From positions 310,001 to 374,000 of the forward strand of contig NZ_FNWU01000001.1 in NCBI RefSeq assembly GCF_900108505.1: DNA of 64,000 nucleotides. Direction: 5' to 3'. The position numbers and the translations under genes were made by a program. Source of the stretch: Halopenitus malekzadehii. Its GTDB lineage: Archaea > Halobacteriota > Halobacteria > Halobacteriales > Haloferacaceae. The notes under the pieces are model-generated. The model was given only the letters and a program-made list of their open reading frames with translations. It made no database searches and was not told the origin of the DNA. Below are positions 15,731-24,493 of the stretch, piece after piece; the stretch's first letter is position 1; the number at the start of each line of letters is the position of its first letter.

Positions 15731-18532
15731 ATGAGCACGCTCGAAGCCGAATATCGCCTCGACTATTTCGAGGAGGAGGGCTTTCACCGACGGGAGTGTT
15801 CCTCCTGTGGCGTCCACTTCTGGACGCGCGATCCGGACCGAACGACGTGTGGCGAACCGCCGTGTGCGGACTACAGCTTCATCGGCGACCCCGGGTTCGA
15901 CGAGGCGTACACGCTCGAGGAGATGCGGGAGGCATTCCTCTCCTTCTTCGAGGACCACGACCACGAGCGGATCGACCCCTATCCGGTCGCGGCGAACCGC
16001 TGGCGCGACGACGTCCTGTTGACGCAGGCGTCGATCTACGACTTCCAGCCGCTGGTGACCTCCGGCAAGACGCCGCCGCCGGCGAACCCGCTTGCGGTCT
16101 CCCAGCCCTGCATCCGGATGCAGGACATCGACAACGTCGGCAAGACGGGTCGGCACACGATGGCCTTCGAGATGATGGCCCACCACGCGTTCAACGTCCG
16201 GGAGGACGCCGACGAGGAGTACGCCTACGAGGGCGAGGTCTACTGGAAGGACGAGACGGTCAGGTACTGTGACGAGTTCTTCGAGTCGATGGGTGCGACC
16301 CTCGAGGAGATCACCTACATCGAGGATCCCTGGGTCGGCGGCGGCAACGCGGGCCCGGCGATCGAGGTCATCTACAAGGGTGCGGAGCTGGCCACGCTCG
16401 TCTTTATGTGTATGGAGCAGGACCCCGACGGCGACTACGAGCTCAAGGACGGGAACACCTACTCCTATATGGACACCTACATCGTGGACACCGGGTACGG
16501 CCTCGAGCGCTGGACCTGGATGAGCCAGGGGACGGCCACGGTCTACGAAGCGATCTATCCCGACGCCATCGAGTTCCTCAAGGAGCACGCCGGGATCGAC
16601 TACTCCGAGGAGGAGCAGGCGATCGTCAACCGGGCGGCGAAACTCGCCGGCCGGCTCGACATCGACGACGTCGACGATATGGAGGCCGCCCGCGGCGACA
16701 TCGCCGCGAAGCTCGACGTCGACGTCGACGAGCTGCGCGACCTCCTCGAACCGCTCGAGGACATCTACGCGATCGCCGACCACTCCCGGACGCTCGCGTA
16801 CATGTTCGGCGACGGGATCGTCCCCTCGAACGTCGGGACCGGCTACCTCGCCCGGATGGTGCTCCGACGCACCAAGCGGCTCGTGGACACGGTCGGCGTC
16901 GACGCTCCGCTCGACGAGCTGGTCGATATGCAGGCCGAGCGGCTCGGCTACGAGAACCGCGACACGATCCGCGACATCGTCCGGACCGAGGAGCGAAAGT
17001 ACCGGAAAACGCTCGACCGCGGCGCCCGGAAGGTCGAATCGATCGCCGACGAATACGCCGGCACCGGCGAAGCGATCCCCACCGAGACGCTCATCGAGAT
17101 GTACGACTCCCACGGGATCCAGCCCGATATGGTCGCCGACATCGCCGCGGAGCGCGGCGCGACCGTGGACGTCCCCGACGACTTCTACGGGCTCGTGGCG
17201 GACAGACACGAGGAAGTCACCGACGAGGAGACGGGTGAGCGTGACGACCGGCTCGCGGACCTGCCCGAGACGGAGAAGCTGTATTACGACGACCAGGACC
17301 GGCTGGAGTTCGAGGCGGTCGTCCTCGACGTCTTCGAGGTCGAGGCGGACGACGGGGAGACGACCGACGATGACGTCTACGACGTCGTCCTCGACCAGAC
17401 GATGTTCTACCCCGAGGGCGGGGGCCAGCCCGCCGACCACGGCAGCCTGACCGCCGGCGAGACGACCGTCGAGGTGACCGACGTCCAGGAGGCCGACGGC
17501 GTCGTCCTGCACCGCACCGACGGCGACCCGGGAACGGGGGAGTTCGTCCGCGGACAGATCGACGGGGAACGTCGCCGCCGGTTGATGCGCCATCACACGG
17601 CCACCCACCTCATCGGCCACGCCGCTCGCGAGGTGCTCGGCGATCACGTTCGGCAGGCCGGTGCCCAGAAAGGACTCGACTCGTCGCGGCTCGACGTCCG
17701 CCACTACGAGCGGATCTCCCGTGAGGAGGTGACGGCGATCGAGCGCGTTGCCAACGATCTCGTGATGGAGAACCTGCCGGTCGACCAGGAGTGGCCCCAC
17801 CGCCACGAGGCCGAGGCTGAACACGGGTTCGACCTCTATCAGGGCGGGATCCCGCCGGGAACGAACGTTCGCCTGATCCACGTCGGTGACGCGGACGTGC
17901 AAGCGTGCGCGGGAACGCATGTGGGACGAACCGGTGACATCGGGGCCGTGAAGGTGCTCAAGACGGAGCCGGTCCAGGACGGCGTCGAGCGTCTCGTCTT
18001 TGCCGCGGGAACCGCGGCGCTGGAGGCGACCCAACGGACCGAGGACGCCCTGTATGACGCCGCCGACGTCCTCGACGTCGACCCGCTCGACGTGCCGGAC
18101 ACGGCCGAACGGTTCTTCCAGGAGTGGAAGGAACGGGGCAAGGAGATCGACCGGCTCACCGACGAGCTGGCGGCGGCCCGTGCCTCGGGTGCCGACGACG
18201 CCGAGGAGATCGAGCTCGACGGCGTGACGGTCGTCGTCCAGCGACTCGATGCGGACTCGGAGGAACTGCGTGCCACCGCGAACGCGATGGTCGAGGAGGG
18301 GACGGTCGCGGTACTGGGATCGGGACACGACGGTTCCGCCCAGTTCGTCGTCGGAGTTCCCGACGACGTGGACGTCAACGCCGGGGAGATCGTCAGCCGG
18401 CTGGCACAGCAAGTCGGCGGCGGTGGCGGCGGGCCGCCGGACTTCGCCCAGGGGGGCGGCCCGGACGTCGACGCGCTCGACGACGCGCTCGAGGCGGCCG
18501 GCGAGACCGTTCGATCGCTCCGGCGGGCCTGA
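15731..18532 (+). CDS. alaS: Alanyl-tRNA synthetase
   Basis: A 933-residue archaeal-type class II synthetase. It has the archaeal N-terminal extension with a zinc-like site ('ECSSCGVHF' ... 'TTCGEPPC'), the catalytic core around '[19 protein letters not shown]' and '[13 protein letters not shown]', and the tRNA-recognition region. The editing domain has '[12 protein letters not shown]' and the later '[13 protein letters not shown]', together the four editing zinc ligands. A Gly-rich C-Ala end ('[16 protein letters not shown]') completes it. A 'ccttttgg' TATA-like element is about 30 bp upstream, so it probably has its own promoter after rlmE. Confidence 0.96.
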   Translation: MSTLEAEYRLDYFEEEGFHRRECSSCGVHFWTRDPDRTTCGEPPCADYSFIGDPGFDEAYTLEEMREAFLSFFEDHDHERIDPYPVAANRWRDDVLLTQASIYDFQPLVTSGKTPPPANPLAVSQPCIRMQDIDNVGKTGRHTMAFEMMAHHAFNVREDADEEYAYEGEVYWKDETVRYCDEFFESMGATLEEITYIEDPWVGGGNAGPAIEVIYKGAELATLVFMCMEQDPDGDYELKDGNTYSYMDTYIVDTGYGLERWTWMSQGTATVYEAIYPDAIEFLKEHAGIDYSEEEQAIVNRAAKLAGRLDIDDVDDMEAARGDIAAKLDVDVDELRDLLEPLEDIYAIADHSRTLAYMFGDGIVPSNVGTGYLARMVLRRTKRLVDTVGVDAPLDELVDMQAERLGYENRDTIRDIVRTEERKYRKTLDRGARKVESIADEYAGTGEAIPTETLIEMYDSHGIQPDMVADIAAERGATVDVPDDFYGLVADRHEEVTDEETGERDDRLADLPETEKLYYDDQDRLEFEAVVLDVFEVEADDGETTDDDVYDVVLDQTMFYPEGGGQPADHGSLTAGETTVEVTDVQEADGVVLHRTDGDPGTGEFVRGQIDGERRRRLMRHHTATHLIGHAAREVLGDHVRQAGAQKGLDSSRLDVRHYERISREEVTAIERVANDLVMENLPVDQEWPHRHEAEAEHGFDLYQGGIPPGTNVRLIHVGDADVQACAGTHVGRTGDIGAVKVLKTEPVQDGVERLVFAAGTAALEATQRTEDALYDAADVLDVDPLDVPDTAERFFQEWKERGKEIDRLTDELAAARASGADDAEEIELDGVTVVVQRLDADSEELRATANAMVEEGTVAVLGSGHDGSAQFVVGVPDDVDVNAGEIVSRLAQQVGGGGGGPPDFAQGGGPDVDALDDALEAAGETVRSLRRA

Positions 18533-18571
18533 GTAGGCGGTCGGCGGGGGACCGCAACTCCTGATCGCGAG

Positions 18572-18778
18572 TCAGCGTTTGCGCAGCGTCCCGTCGCAGG
18601 CCGGGCAGCGATCGTGTGTCGACCCGGCGAGCTCGAGCGTTCGCTCGTTGAAGCAGTTCGAACACAGCAACGTTCCGCACTTCGAGCACTCGTACCCGTC
18701 CAGGCTGCCGATACCGAGCCGCGTGAGCAGCCCCGAGTTCGCCTCGAGCTCCTGCTCACACCGGGCACACTGTGGCAT
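18572..18778 (-). CDS. Small zinc-ribbon protein (68 aa)
   Basis: Eight cysteines are arranged as four C-x-x-C pairs: 'CARC' near the start, 'CSKC' and 'CSNC' in the middle, and 'CPAC' near the end, enough for two zinc sites. The first half resembles a double zinc ribbon and the protein ends 'GTLRKR'. Such proteins in haloarchaea are uncharacterised; nucleic-acid or protein binding is probable. It converges on alaS, with 39 bp between the stops. Confidence 0.78.
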   Translation of the reverse strand: MPQCARCEQELEANSGLLTRLGIGSLDGYECSKCGTLLCSNCFNERTLELAGSTHDRCPACDGTLRKR

Positions 18779-18930
18779 ACGTTGGCGATATGTTGAGTGG
18801 TATCAATGAACCTATCGATCCGTCGAATCGTGTTGCGGCCCCCTCCGTCGACGTATCACCCGCCTATCGTCGGACCTGCCGCTGACCCGCCACCGGAACG
18901 GTCAACACGCCCGCGTGACGATCCGGAGAC

Positions 18931-19722
18931 GTGGCATACGCCGTACACGATTCCGTCTCCATCCGGTATGCGATCGATGGTTCCGGCCCCGCGGTCGTCT
19001 TCGTCGGCGACATCGGGCTCGGTGCGTGGCAGTTCGCCTGGCAACACGGCGCGGTCGCCGGCCCGTATTCGGCGATCACACCCGAGCCGCGCGGGATCGG
19101 TCGCTCCGACGCGCCGACCGGTCCCTACACGATCAACGATCTGACGGACGACGTTACGGCCGTCCTCGCCGACGCCGGGATACGGTCGGCACATCTCGCC
19201 GGCTACGGACTCGGCGGCCTGGTCGCGATGGCGACGGCGATGGATTCGACGCGCGTACGGAGCCTCGTTCTGATCGGGACGCCGACGTGCGGCGACGCGT
19301 TCGACATCGACCGGCTGTGGGCCGATCCGGCCGACCGGACCGCGGTCGAAGCGGCCACGACCGCGATCCTGTCGGACGCCTTCCGGCGTGATCATCCCGA
19401 CGACGTCGAGCGGATCGTCGAGTGGCGGACCGCGGAGGACGCGTCCCCGGACACGGTCGCCGCCCATCGTGCCGCGTTGGCCGACGTCGATCTTTCCGAC
19501 CGGCTCCATGAACTCACCACCCCGACGCTCGTCGTTCACGGGACCGGGGACACGATCTGTTCTCCCGATCAGGGTCAACGGCTCGCTGATGGATTGCCGC
19601 GGGGGACGTTTCGGCCGATGGAGGACGTCGGTCACTTCGCCGGGATCGAGGCATCGGGTGCGCTCAACGACGCGCTCCTCGGCTGGCTCGTCGATCACGC
19701 CGATCGCGACGTCGATGCGTAG
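18931..19722 (+). CDS. Alpha/beta-hydrolase fold protein with Gly in place of the nucleophile
   Basis: A 263-residue alpha/beta hydrolase starting at GTG 18931. Fold landmarks are 'GPAVVFVGDIGLGAWQF' (oxyanion-hole region), 'YTINDLTDDVTAVLADAG', acid strand 'TLVVHGTGDTICSPDQG' and the catalytic-histidine segment 'MEDVGHFAGIE'. The nucleophile elbow, normally G-x-S-x-G, reads 'GYGLGG' (codons ggc tac gga ctc ggc ggc at 19201-19218), so Ser is replaced by Gly93. Asp and His of the triad remain. It is probably not a standard esterase and may be a binding or regulatory protein, or use a different mechanism. A 20-bp tandem duplication begins within the stop codon. Confidence 0.8.
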   Translation: MAYAVHDSVSIRYAIDGSGPAVVFVGDIGLGAWQFAWQHGAVAGPYSAITPEPRGIGRSDAPTGPYTINDLTDDVTAVLADAGIRSAHLAGYGLGGLVAMATAMDSTRVRSLVLIGTPTCGDAFDIDRLWADPADRTAVEAATTAILSDAFRRDHPDDVERIVEWRTAEDASPDTVAAHRAALADVDLSDRLHELTTPTLVVHGTGDTICSPDQGQRLADGLPRGTFRPMEDVGHFAGIEASGALNDALLGWLVDHADRDVDA

Positions 19723-19760
19723 CCGACCGATCTCGCGTGAAGTCGACCGATCTCGCGTGA
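19721..19760. repeat. 20-bp tandem duplication at the hydrolase stop codon
   Basis: 19721-19740 and 19741-19760 are identical at 19 of 20 positions ('agccgaccgatctcgcgtga' and 'agtcgaccgatctcgcgtga'). The first copy starts inside the TAG stop at 19720-19722. Confidence 0.92.
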
Positions 19761-19838
19761 TCGATCCCGCGTCGGGAGTCGCGGCAGCGATCGCGAGGGG
19801 CACAACCGTTTTTACACCCAGACGGCTATCCACGCACG

Positions 19839-20579
19839 ATGGCACGACCCCGCATCGCCCTGCTCAACGCGGCCCACGACGCCGCGAACACCCGTCGGAA
19901 CTTCCGCCGGGAGCTCGACGCGGCTCTCGTCGAGTTCCACGCCGCAACGGGTGAGCTCCCGAACGGATACGACTTCGACGCCCTCGTCATCACCGGCTCC
20001 CGGTCGTCGGTGTACTGGGACGAGGAGTGGATCCCGCCGCTCATCGAGTACGTCGCCACGGCAACCGACCGCGGGATCCCGACGCTCGGCGTCTGTTACG
20101 GGCATCAGGTGCTCGCTGAAGCGCTCGGTGGACGGGTCGCCGGGATGGACGACTTCGAACTTGGCTACTCGGAGATCACCCACCACGGCGACGAGCTGTT
20201 CGCGGGCATCGACGAGGAGTTCACCGTGTTCACCTCCCACGGCGACGCCGTCGTCGAGCTTCCGCCGGGAGCGGAACTGCTCGCGGAGAACGAGTACGGC
20301 ATCCACGCCTTCCGCGACGGCCACAACTGGGGGCTGCAGTTCCACCCCGAGTACGATATGGAGACGGCCGCGGACGTCGCCGACGGCAAACGCGATCGGA
20401 TCGGGGACGCTCGCGTCGACGCCGCGATCGCGGGGATAACGCCGGAGAACTACGCGGCGGCCTGCGAGGTCAAGCAGGTGTTCCGGAACTTCACCGAGTA
20501 CGTTCGGGACGTTTCGGGACTCACTGCGGACGGTTCGGCACCTGATCGCGCAGTGGCCGAACCCCGCGCCGACGACTGA
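19839..20579 (+). CDS. Class I glutamine amidotransferase domain protein
   Basis: A 246-residue GATase-1 protein, similar in style to stand-alone GMP-synthase-like amidotransferases. 'YDFDALVITGSRSSVY' is the oxyanion region, 'GVCYGHQVLAEALGG' carries the nucleophilic Cys, and 'WGLQFHPEYDMETA' carries the catalytic His and Glu. It hydrolyses glutamine to ammonia, or acts as a peptidase of related substrates such as gamma-glutamyl compounds; there is no synthetase partner next to it, so the acceptor is unknown. A 'gtttttac' TATA-like sequence is about 28 bp before the ATG. A 13-bp tandem duplication begins at its stop. Confidence 0.87.
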   Translation: MARPRIALLNAAHDAANTRRNFRRELDAALVEFHAATGELPNGYDFDALVITGSRSSVYWDEEWIPPLIEYVATATDRGIPTLGVCYGHQVLAEALGGRVAGMDDFELGYSEITHHGDELFAGIDEEFTVFTSHGDAVVELPPGAELLAENEYGIHAFRDGHNWGLQFHPEYDMETAADVADGKRDRIGDARVDAAIAGITPENYAAACEVKQVFRNFTEYVRDVSGLTADGSAPDRAVAEPRADD

Positions 20580-20604
20580 ACCGTCGACTCCAACCGTTGA
20601 CTCC
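20579..20604. repeat. 13-bp tandem duplication at the amidotransferase stop
   Basis: 'aaccgtcgactcc' at 20579-20591 and 'aaccgttgactcc' at 20592-20604 (12 of 13 identical). The first copy begins with the last base of the TGA stop. Confidence 0.85.
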
Positions 20605-20749
20605 GTATCGTCGCCACTAGACCGACGATCACGATCGAAACGCCAGCGGCGGGACTCCGAACCCGGAGACGTTGCCCGGCCGGCGCACCGCCACGCGGGT
20701 GTGACCCGTTTGCAAACATCTTTTGCCGTCGTCCACGTCGGATCGACCA

Positions 20750-21928
20750 ATGCTCGATTACGTGGGTCTCGAGGACGACCTGACCGAGGAGGAGCGGATG
20801 ATCCGGGACACGGCGCGTCGGTTCGTCGACGAGAACGTCCGGCCGACGATCGGCGACCACTTCGAGGCGGGGACGTTCCCGACGGAGCTCATCCCCGAGA
20901 TGGGTGAGTTGGGGTTTTACGCCCCGAACCTGGAGGGCTACGGGTCGCCGAACGTCTCCGAGACGGCCTATGGACTGTTGATGCAGGAGCTCGAAGCGGG
21001 CGATTCGGGGCTGCGATCGATGGCCAGCGTTCAGGGGGCGCTCGTGATGTATCCCATCCACGCCTTCGGTAGCGAGGACCAGAAGGAGGAGTGGCTCCCC
21101 GACCTCGGCACCGGCCAGGCGGTGGGTTGTTTCGGGCTTACCGAACCCGAACACGGGTCGAACCCCTCGAGGATGGAAACGTATGCCGAACGGGACGGCG
21201 ACGAGTACGTGCTCAACGGCTCGAAGACGTGGATCACGAACTCTCCCATCGCTGACGTCGCCGTCGTCTGGGCCAGGGATCGCTCCGCGGCCGGCGACGC
21301 CGACGATGACGGTCCGGTTCGAGGCTTCCTCGTCGAGACCGACCGGGACGGCGTGACGACGAACGAGATCACGGAGAAGCTGTCGCTGCGGGCGTCGATC
21401 ACCGGCGAGATCGGGCTCCAGAACGTCCGTGTGCCCGAATCGAGCGTCCTCCCGGGCGTCGACGGGATGAAGGGACCGCTGTCGTGTCTCACGCAGGCCC
21501 GGTACGGCATCGCCTGGGGCGCCGTCGGCGCGGCCCGCGACTGCTTCGAAACGGCCCGGGAGTACGCCACCGATCGCGAGCAGTTCGGCGGCCCGATCGC
21601 CCGGTTCCAGCTCCAACAGGAGAAGCTGGCCGAGATGGCGACCGAGATCACGACGAGCCAGCTGCTCGCCCATCGGCTCGCCGAGCTGAAGGAACGCAGC
21701 GACCTCCGTCCCCAGCACGTCTCGATGGCGAAACGGAACAACGTCCGGATGGCCCGCGAGCAGTCCCGGGTCGCCCGCGAGATGCTCGGCGGCAACGGGA
21801 TCACCACGGACTACTCGCCGATGCGCCATCTCGCCAACCTCGAGACCGTCTACACCTACGAGGGAACCCACGACATCCACACGCTCATCCTGGGCCAGGA
21901 CCTCACCGGAATCGCGGCGTTCGAGTGA
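20750..21928 (+). CDS. Acyl-CoA dehydrogenase, glutaryl-CoA dehydrogenase-like
   Basis: A 392-residue FAD enzyme of the acyl-CoA dehydrogenase family. The segments 'CFGLTEPEHGSNPSRMET', 'NGSKTWITNSPIADVAVVWA', 'LTQARYGIAWGAVGAA' and 'ARQ..LGGNGI' type end, here 'VAREMLGGNGITTDY', are very close to what I remember of mitochondrial glutaryl-CoA dehydrogenase. The catalytic base Glu is in 'VYTYEGTHDIHTLILG'. It would oxidise glutaryl-CoA or a short-chain acyl-CoA and pass electrons to ETF; etfBA lies in this window at 37081-38828. ATG 20750 is chosen over an in-frame TTG at 20723; 'atcttttgcc' at about 20718-20727 is the TATA-like element. A 13-bp tandem duplication spans the stop. Confidence 0.88.
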   Translation: MLDYVGLEDDLTEEERMIRDTARRFVDENVRPTIGDHFEAGTFPTELIPEMGELGFYAPNLEGYGSPNVSETAYGLLMQELEAGDSGLRSMASVQGALVMYPIHAFGSEDQKEEWLPDLGTGQAVGCFGLTEPEHGSNPSRMETYAERDGDEYVLNGSKTWITNSPIADVAVVWARDRSAAGDADDDGPVRGFLVETDRDGVTTNEITEKLSLRASITGEIGLQNVRVPESSVLPGVDGMKGPLSCLTQARYGIAWGAVGAARDCFETAREYATDREQFGGPIARFQLQQEKLAEMATEITTSQLLAHRLAELKERSDLRPQHVSMAKRNNVRMAREQSRVAREMLGGNGITTDYSPMRHLANLETVYTYEGTHDIHTLILGQDLTGIAAFE

Positions 21929-21945
21929 CGTGTTCGAGTGACGCG
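21920..21945. repeat. 13-bp tandem duplication across the acyl-CoA dehydrogenase stop
   Basis: 'ttcgagtgacgtg' at 21920-21932 and 'ttcgagtgacgcg' at 21933-21945 (12 of 13 identical); the TGA stop at 21926-21928 is inside the first copy. Confidence 0.88.
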
Positions 21946-22104
21946 TCCACGATCGATGGGGTTTCTCCCCGATACGGTCGAACTATTCCGTCGCTGCCCC
22001 TCCGTTTCGGGCTGCACGTTCCCGACGGGATACCCACCGATTCCGTCGTTCGGATGTGGTAATGAGACGCATACTTTTATCCCCGGATGAAATAGCGACT
22101 CACG

Positions 22105-22425
22105 ATGACGACGTCAGCCCGCAAGGGACCGACGACGCTCGACCTGTCCCGGGAGGGATCGTGGGTTGCACACGCAGCGCTCGTCCGCTCGGGGCGCGAG
22201 GCGACCGAGGCGGGTGAAGCGCGGCCGATCGAGTGTCGGTTGTTGGAGAAGCTCGAGGACGACGACCCGTTCAAGGCGGCCGAGCTCTCGGCGCTGCGTG
22301 ACGCGTTGGTGGTCTATCTCGGCGACGCACCGCTGCGTGACCGGGCTCCGGGTCGAGAGGCATTGCGGGCGGTCACCGCTGCCATCGACCCGGCGGACCC
22401 GACGTCGACGTCGACGGCACCGTGA
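22105..22425 (+). CDS. Uncharacterised haloarchaeal protein (106 aa)
   Basis: I do not recognise a named family. The protein is soluble and helical, with 'LDLSREGSWVAHAALV', 'ARPIECRLLEKLEDDDPF' and 'LSALRDALVVYLGDAPLRDR', followed by a Thr/Ser tail. Composition and third-position GC look like real haloarchaeal coding sequence. An 'acttttatcc' TATA-like element lies about 28 bp before the ATG, consistent with a leaderless transcript. It precedes the L39e ribosomal operon on the same strand by about 160 bp. Confidence 0.65.
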   Translation: MTTSARKGPTTLDLSREGSWVAHAALVRSGREATEAGEARPIECRLLEKLEDDDPFKAAELSALRDALVVYLGDAPLRDRAPGREALRAVTAAIDPADPTSTSTAP

Positions 22426-22587
22426 CCGGCGACGTCGACCGGTGGCTGCTCGATCGTGTCTCCCGACCGGCTGGTTCGATGGGGAACCTGTCGGTTCGGA
22501 TTGACGGGACCGATCGGATCGGGTGGACGAAACCGGCCGGGTCGGATGGAAGAGGTTTTAACGACGCCGCGGAAAGTACGGGCCACT

Positions 22588-22740
22588 ATGGGTAAGAAAT
22601 CGAAGGCCAAGAAGAAGCGTCTGGCCAAAAAGGAGCGCCAGAACCAGCGTGTCCCCTCGTGGGTTATGATGAAGACCGATATGAACGTCACCCGCAACCC
22701 GAAGCGGCGCAACTGGCGGCGAAGCGACCTCGACGAGTAA
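22588..22740 (+). CDS. rpl39e: Large-subunit ribosomal protein eL39
   Basis: A 50-residue basic protein: '[18 protein letters not shown]', 'VPSWVMMKT' and '[14 protein letters not shown]', the full length and typical ending of archaeal L39e. It lies at the peptide exit tunnel of the large subunit. 'aggttttaacg' about 30 bp upstream is the TATA-like element. It opens a cluster of translation and protein-targeting genes, with L31e 12 bp downstream. Confidence 0.97.
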   Translation: MGKKSKAKKKRLAKKERQNQRVPSWVMMKTDMNVTRNPKRRNWRRSDLDE

Positions 22741-22752
22741 GGATCCATACGA

Positions 22753-23031
22753 ATGAGCACCAACGACTTCGAGGAACGCGTCATCACGGTCCCGATCGGC
22801 GGCATCTCGGACAAGCCGGTCCAGAAGCGAGCCGACTACGCGATGCGAACGGTTCGGTCGCATCTCGCACAACACTTCTCGGTCGAGGAGGACGAGGTCC
22901 GCCTGGATCCGAACATCAACGAGGCGGTTTGGGCCAATGGCCGACAGAACCCGCCGAGCGATCTCCGCGTCCGCGCCGCCCGGTTCGTCGAGGACGAGGA
23001 GCCGATCGTCGAAGCAGAGCACGCGGAGTAA
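22753..23031 (+). CDS. rpl31e: Large-subunit ribosomal protein eL31
   Basis: A 92-residue protein with '[20 protein letters not shown]', '[16 protein letters not shown]' and '[20 protein letters not shown]', all characteristic of L31e, plus an acidic haloarchaeal tail '[13 protein letters not shown]'. It sits near the exit tunnel of the 50S subunit. It is the second gene of the cluster and is followed after 7 bp by IF-6. Confidence 0.97.
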   Translation: MSTNDFEERVITVPIGGISDKPVQKRADYAMRTVRSHLAQHFSVEEDEVRLDPNINEAVWANGRQNPPSDLRVRAARFVEDEEPIVEAEHAE

Positions 23032-23038
23032 CCGTTTC

Positions 23039-23704
23039 GTGCTACGGACGTCCTTCGTCGGGTCGTCGTACGTCGGCGTGTTCGCACGGGTCACGGACGA
23101 CGTCCTCCTGGTACGACCGGACATCGACGACGACCTGCAGGCGGATCTCGAAACGGAACTCGGCGCGACGGCCGTCGCGACCACGGTCGGCGGGTCGAAC
23201 ACCGTCGGTGCGCTCGCAACCGGCAACGAGAACGGCATCGTCGTCTCCCCGCGGACCACCGACCGCGAGATGCGGCGCATCGAGGAGACCGCCGACCGTG
23301 AGGTCCGTGAACTCCCCGGCACGCTCAACGCCGCCGGCAACGTGATCCTCGCGAACGACTACGGCGCGTACGTCCACCCGGACCTCGATCGGGAGGCCGT
23401 CCAGCTGGTCCGGGAGACCCTCGAGGTCCCCGTCCAGCGCGGCGACCTCGCCGACGTCCGGACCGTGGGAACGGCGGCCGTCGCGAACAACACGGGCGCG
23501 CTGTGTCACCCCCAGTCCCGTGAACCCGAACTCGAGGCGATCGAGGAGCACCTCGACGTCTACGCCGATCTCGGGACGATCAACTACGGCGGCCCGCTCG
23601 TCGGTTCCGGGCTCGTCGCCAACGACACGGGCTACGTGGTCGGAGAGGATACGACCGGTCCGGAGCTTGGCCGCATCGAGGACACGCTCGGCTTCATCGA
23701 CTGA
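23039..23704 (+). CDS. tif6: Translation initiation factor IF-6
   Basis: A 221-residue protein built of five repeats of the aIF6/eIF6 pentein fold. Repeat landmarks include '[17 protein letters not shown]', '[20 protein letters not shown]', '[16 protein letters not shown]', '[16 protein letters not shown]' and '[17 protein letters not shown]'. It binds the 50S subunit and blocks joining with 30S, so it controls ribosome assembly or recycling. The start is GTG 23039, 7 bp after the L31e stop; no in-frame ATG fits the family N-terminus '[12 protein letters not shown]'. Confidence 0.96.
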   Translation: MLRTSFVGSSYVGVFARVTDDVLLVRPDIDDDLQADLETELGATAVATTVGGSNTVGALATGNENGIVVSPRTTDREMRRIEETADREVRELPGTLNAAGNVILANDYGAYVHPDLDREAVQLVRETLEVPVQRGDLADVRTVGTAAVANNTGALCHPQSREPELEAIEEHLDVYADLGTINYGGPLVGSGLVANDTGYVVGEDTTGPELGRIEDTLGFID

Positions 23705-23767
23705 CGACGGTCTTGCCGTCGGCATCCTTTAGGAAGATACTTCCCTGTCCCTCCCGGATTCGGGGAT

Positions 23768-23959
23768 ATGAGTCACTTCACGGTTAGCGGACGGTTCCAG
23801 ACGCGCTACGGCCACCAGGAGTTCACCAAGACGGTCGAGGCGCCCAACGAGAACGTCGCCCGTGACCGAATCTACTCCCAGGTCGGCAGCCAGCACGGCG
23901 TCAAGCGACCCAAGATCGACCTCGAGTCGGTCGCCGAAGCCGAGGAGGCCGCAGCATGA
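23768..23959 (+). CDS. rpl18a: Large-subunit ribosomal protein eL18a (LX)
   Basis: A 63-residue protein beginning 'MSHFTVSGRFQTRYGHQEF' and containing 'VEAPNENVARDRIYSQVGSQ' and 'RPKIDLESVAEAEEAA', the compact archaeal form of L18Ae/LX. It lies between IF-6 and prefoldin alpha, the usual haloarchaeal order. The prefoldin start codon overlaps its stop (ATGA). Confidence 0.95.
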   Translation: MSHFTVSGRFQTRYGHQEFTKTVEAPNENVARDRIYSQVGSQHGVKRPKIDLESVAEAEEAAA

Positions 23960-24414
23960 TGGGTGGCGGCGGACAGCAGGAACTCCAGCAGCTCTCCCAG
24001 GAACTGCAGGCGCTTGAAGAACAGATCGAGGCGCTCGAGGGCGAGGTCAACGCCTACCGCCAGGAGCAGCAGGGGATCGACGAGGCGATCGAGGCGATCG
24101 AGACCCTCGAGACCGGATCGACGATCCAGGTCCCCCTCGGCGGCGGCGCTCACGTCCGTGCGGAGGTTCAGGACATCGACGAGATCGTCGTCTCCCTCGG
24201 CGGCAACTACGCGGCCGAACAGGAACAGACGGACGCGATCGAGTCCCTGCGAACCAAACAGGACGCCCTCGACGACCGCATCGAGGAGACCCAGGCGGAG
24301 ATCGACGAGCTCGAGGACGAAAGCAGCGAGCTCGAACAGCAGGCCCAGCAGATGCAACAGCAGATGCAGCAACAGCAGATGCAGCAGCTGCAGCAGCAGG
24401 CCGACGACGAGTAA
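23956..24414 (+). CDS. pfdA: Prefoldin alpha subunit
   Basis: A 152-residue subunit of the hexameric prefoldin chaperone that hands unfolded proteins to the thermosome. Two long coiled-coil helices flank a beta-hairpin core ('GSTIQVPLGGGAHVRAEV', 'EIVVSLGGNYAAEQEQTDAI'). The C-terminal end is unusually glutamine/methionine-rich ('QQMQQQMQQQQMQQLQQQ'). The ATG overlaps the L18Ae stop, so translation is coupled. FtsY follows 79 bp downstream. Confidence 0.95.
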   Translation: MMGGGGQQELQQLSQELQALEEQIEALEGEVNAYRQEQQGIDEAIEAIETLETGSTIQVPLGGGAHVRAEVQDIDEIVVSLGGNYAAEQEQTDAIESLRTKQDALDDRIEETQAEIDELEDESSELEQQAQQMQQQMQQQQMQQLQQQADDE

Positions 24415-24493
24415 TCACGCTCCCGACCCCACGTAGGCGGGCAGCTGCAGGTGCTGATCGACGACCGACGGCGACCATTCAGGAGCGATCATC

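Noticed and set aside
14660-18412. Very long open frame (1250 codons) on the minus strand opposite alaS
   Set aside because: It mirrors the real alaS gene; long antisense frames are expected in GC-rich DNA with G/C at third positions. Its translation is Val/Asp/Arg/Leu-rich with no domain.
22436-22587. N-terminal extension of L39e from the longer open frame starting at 22456
   Set aside because: L39e is highly conserved at about 50 residues, and the TATA-like element sits just before ATG 22588.
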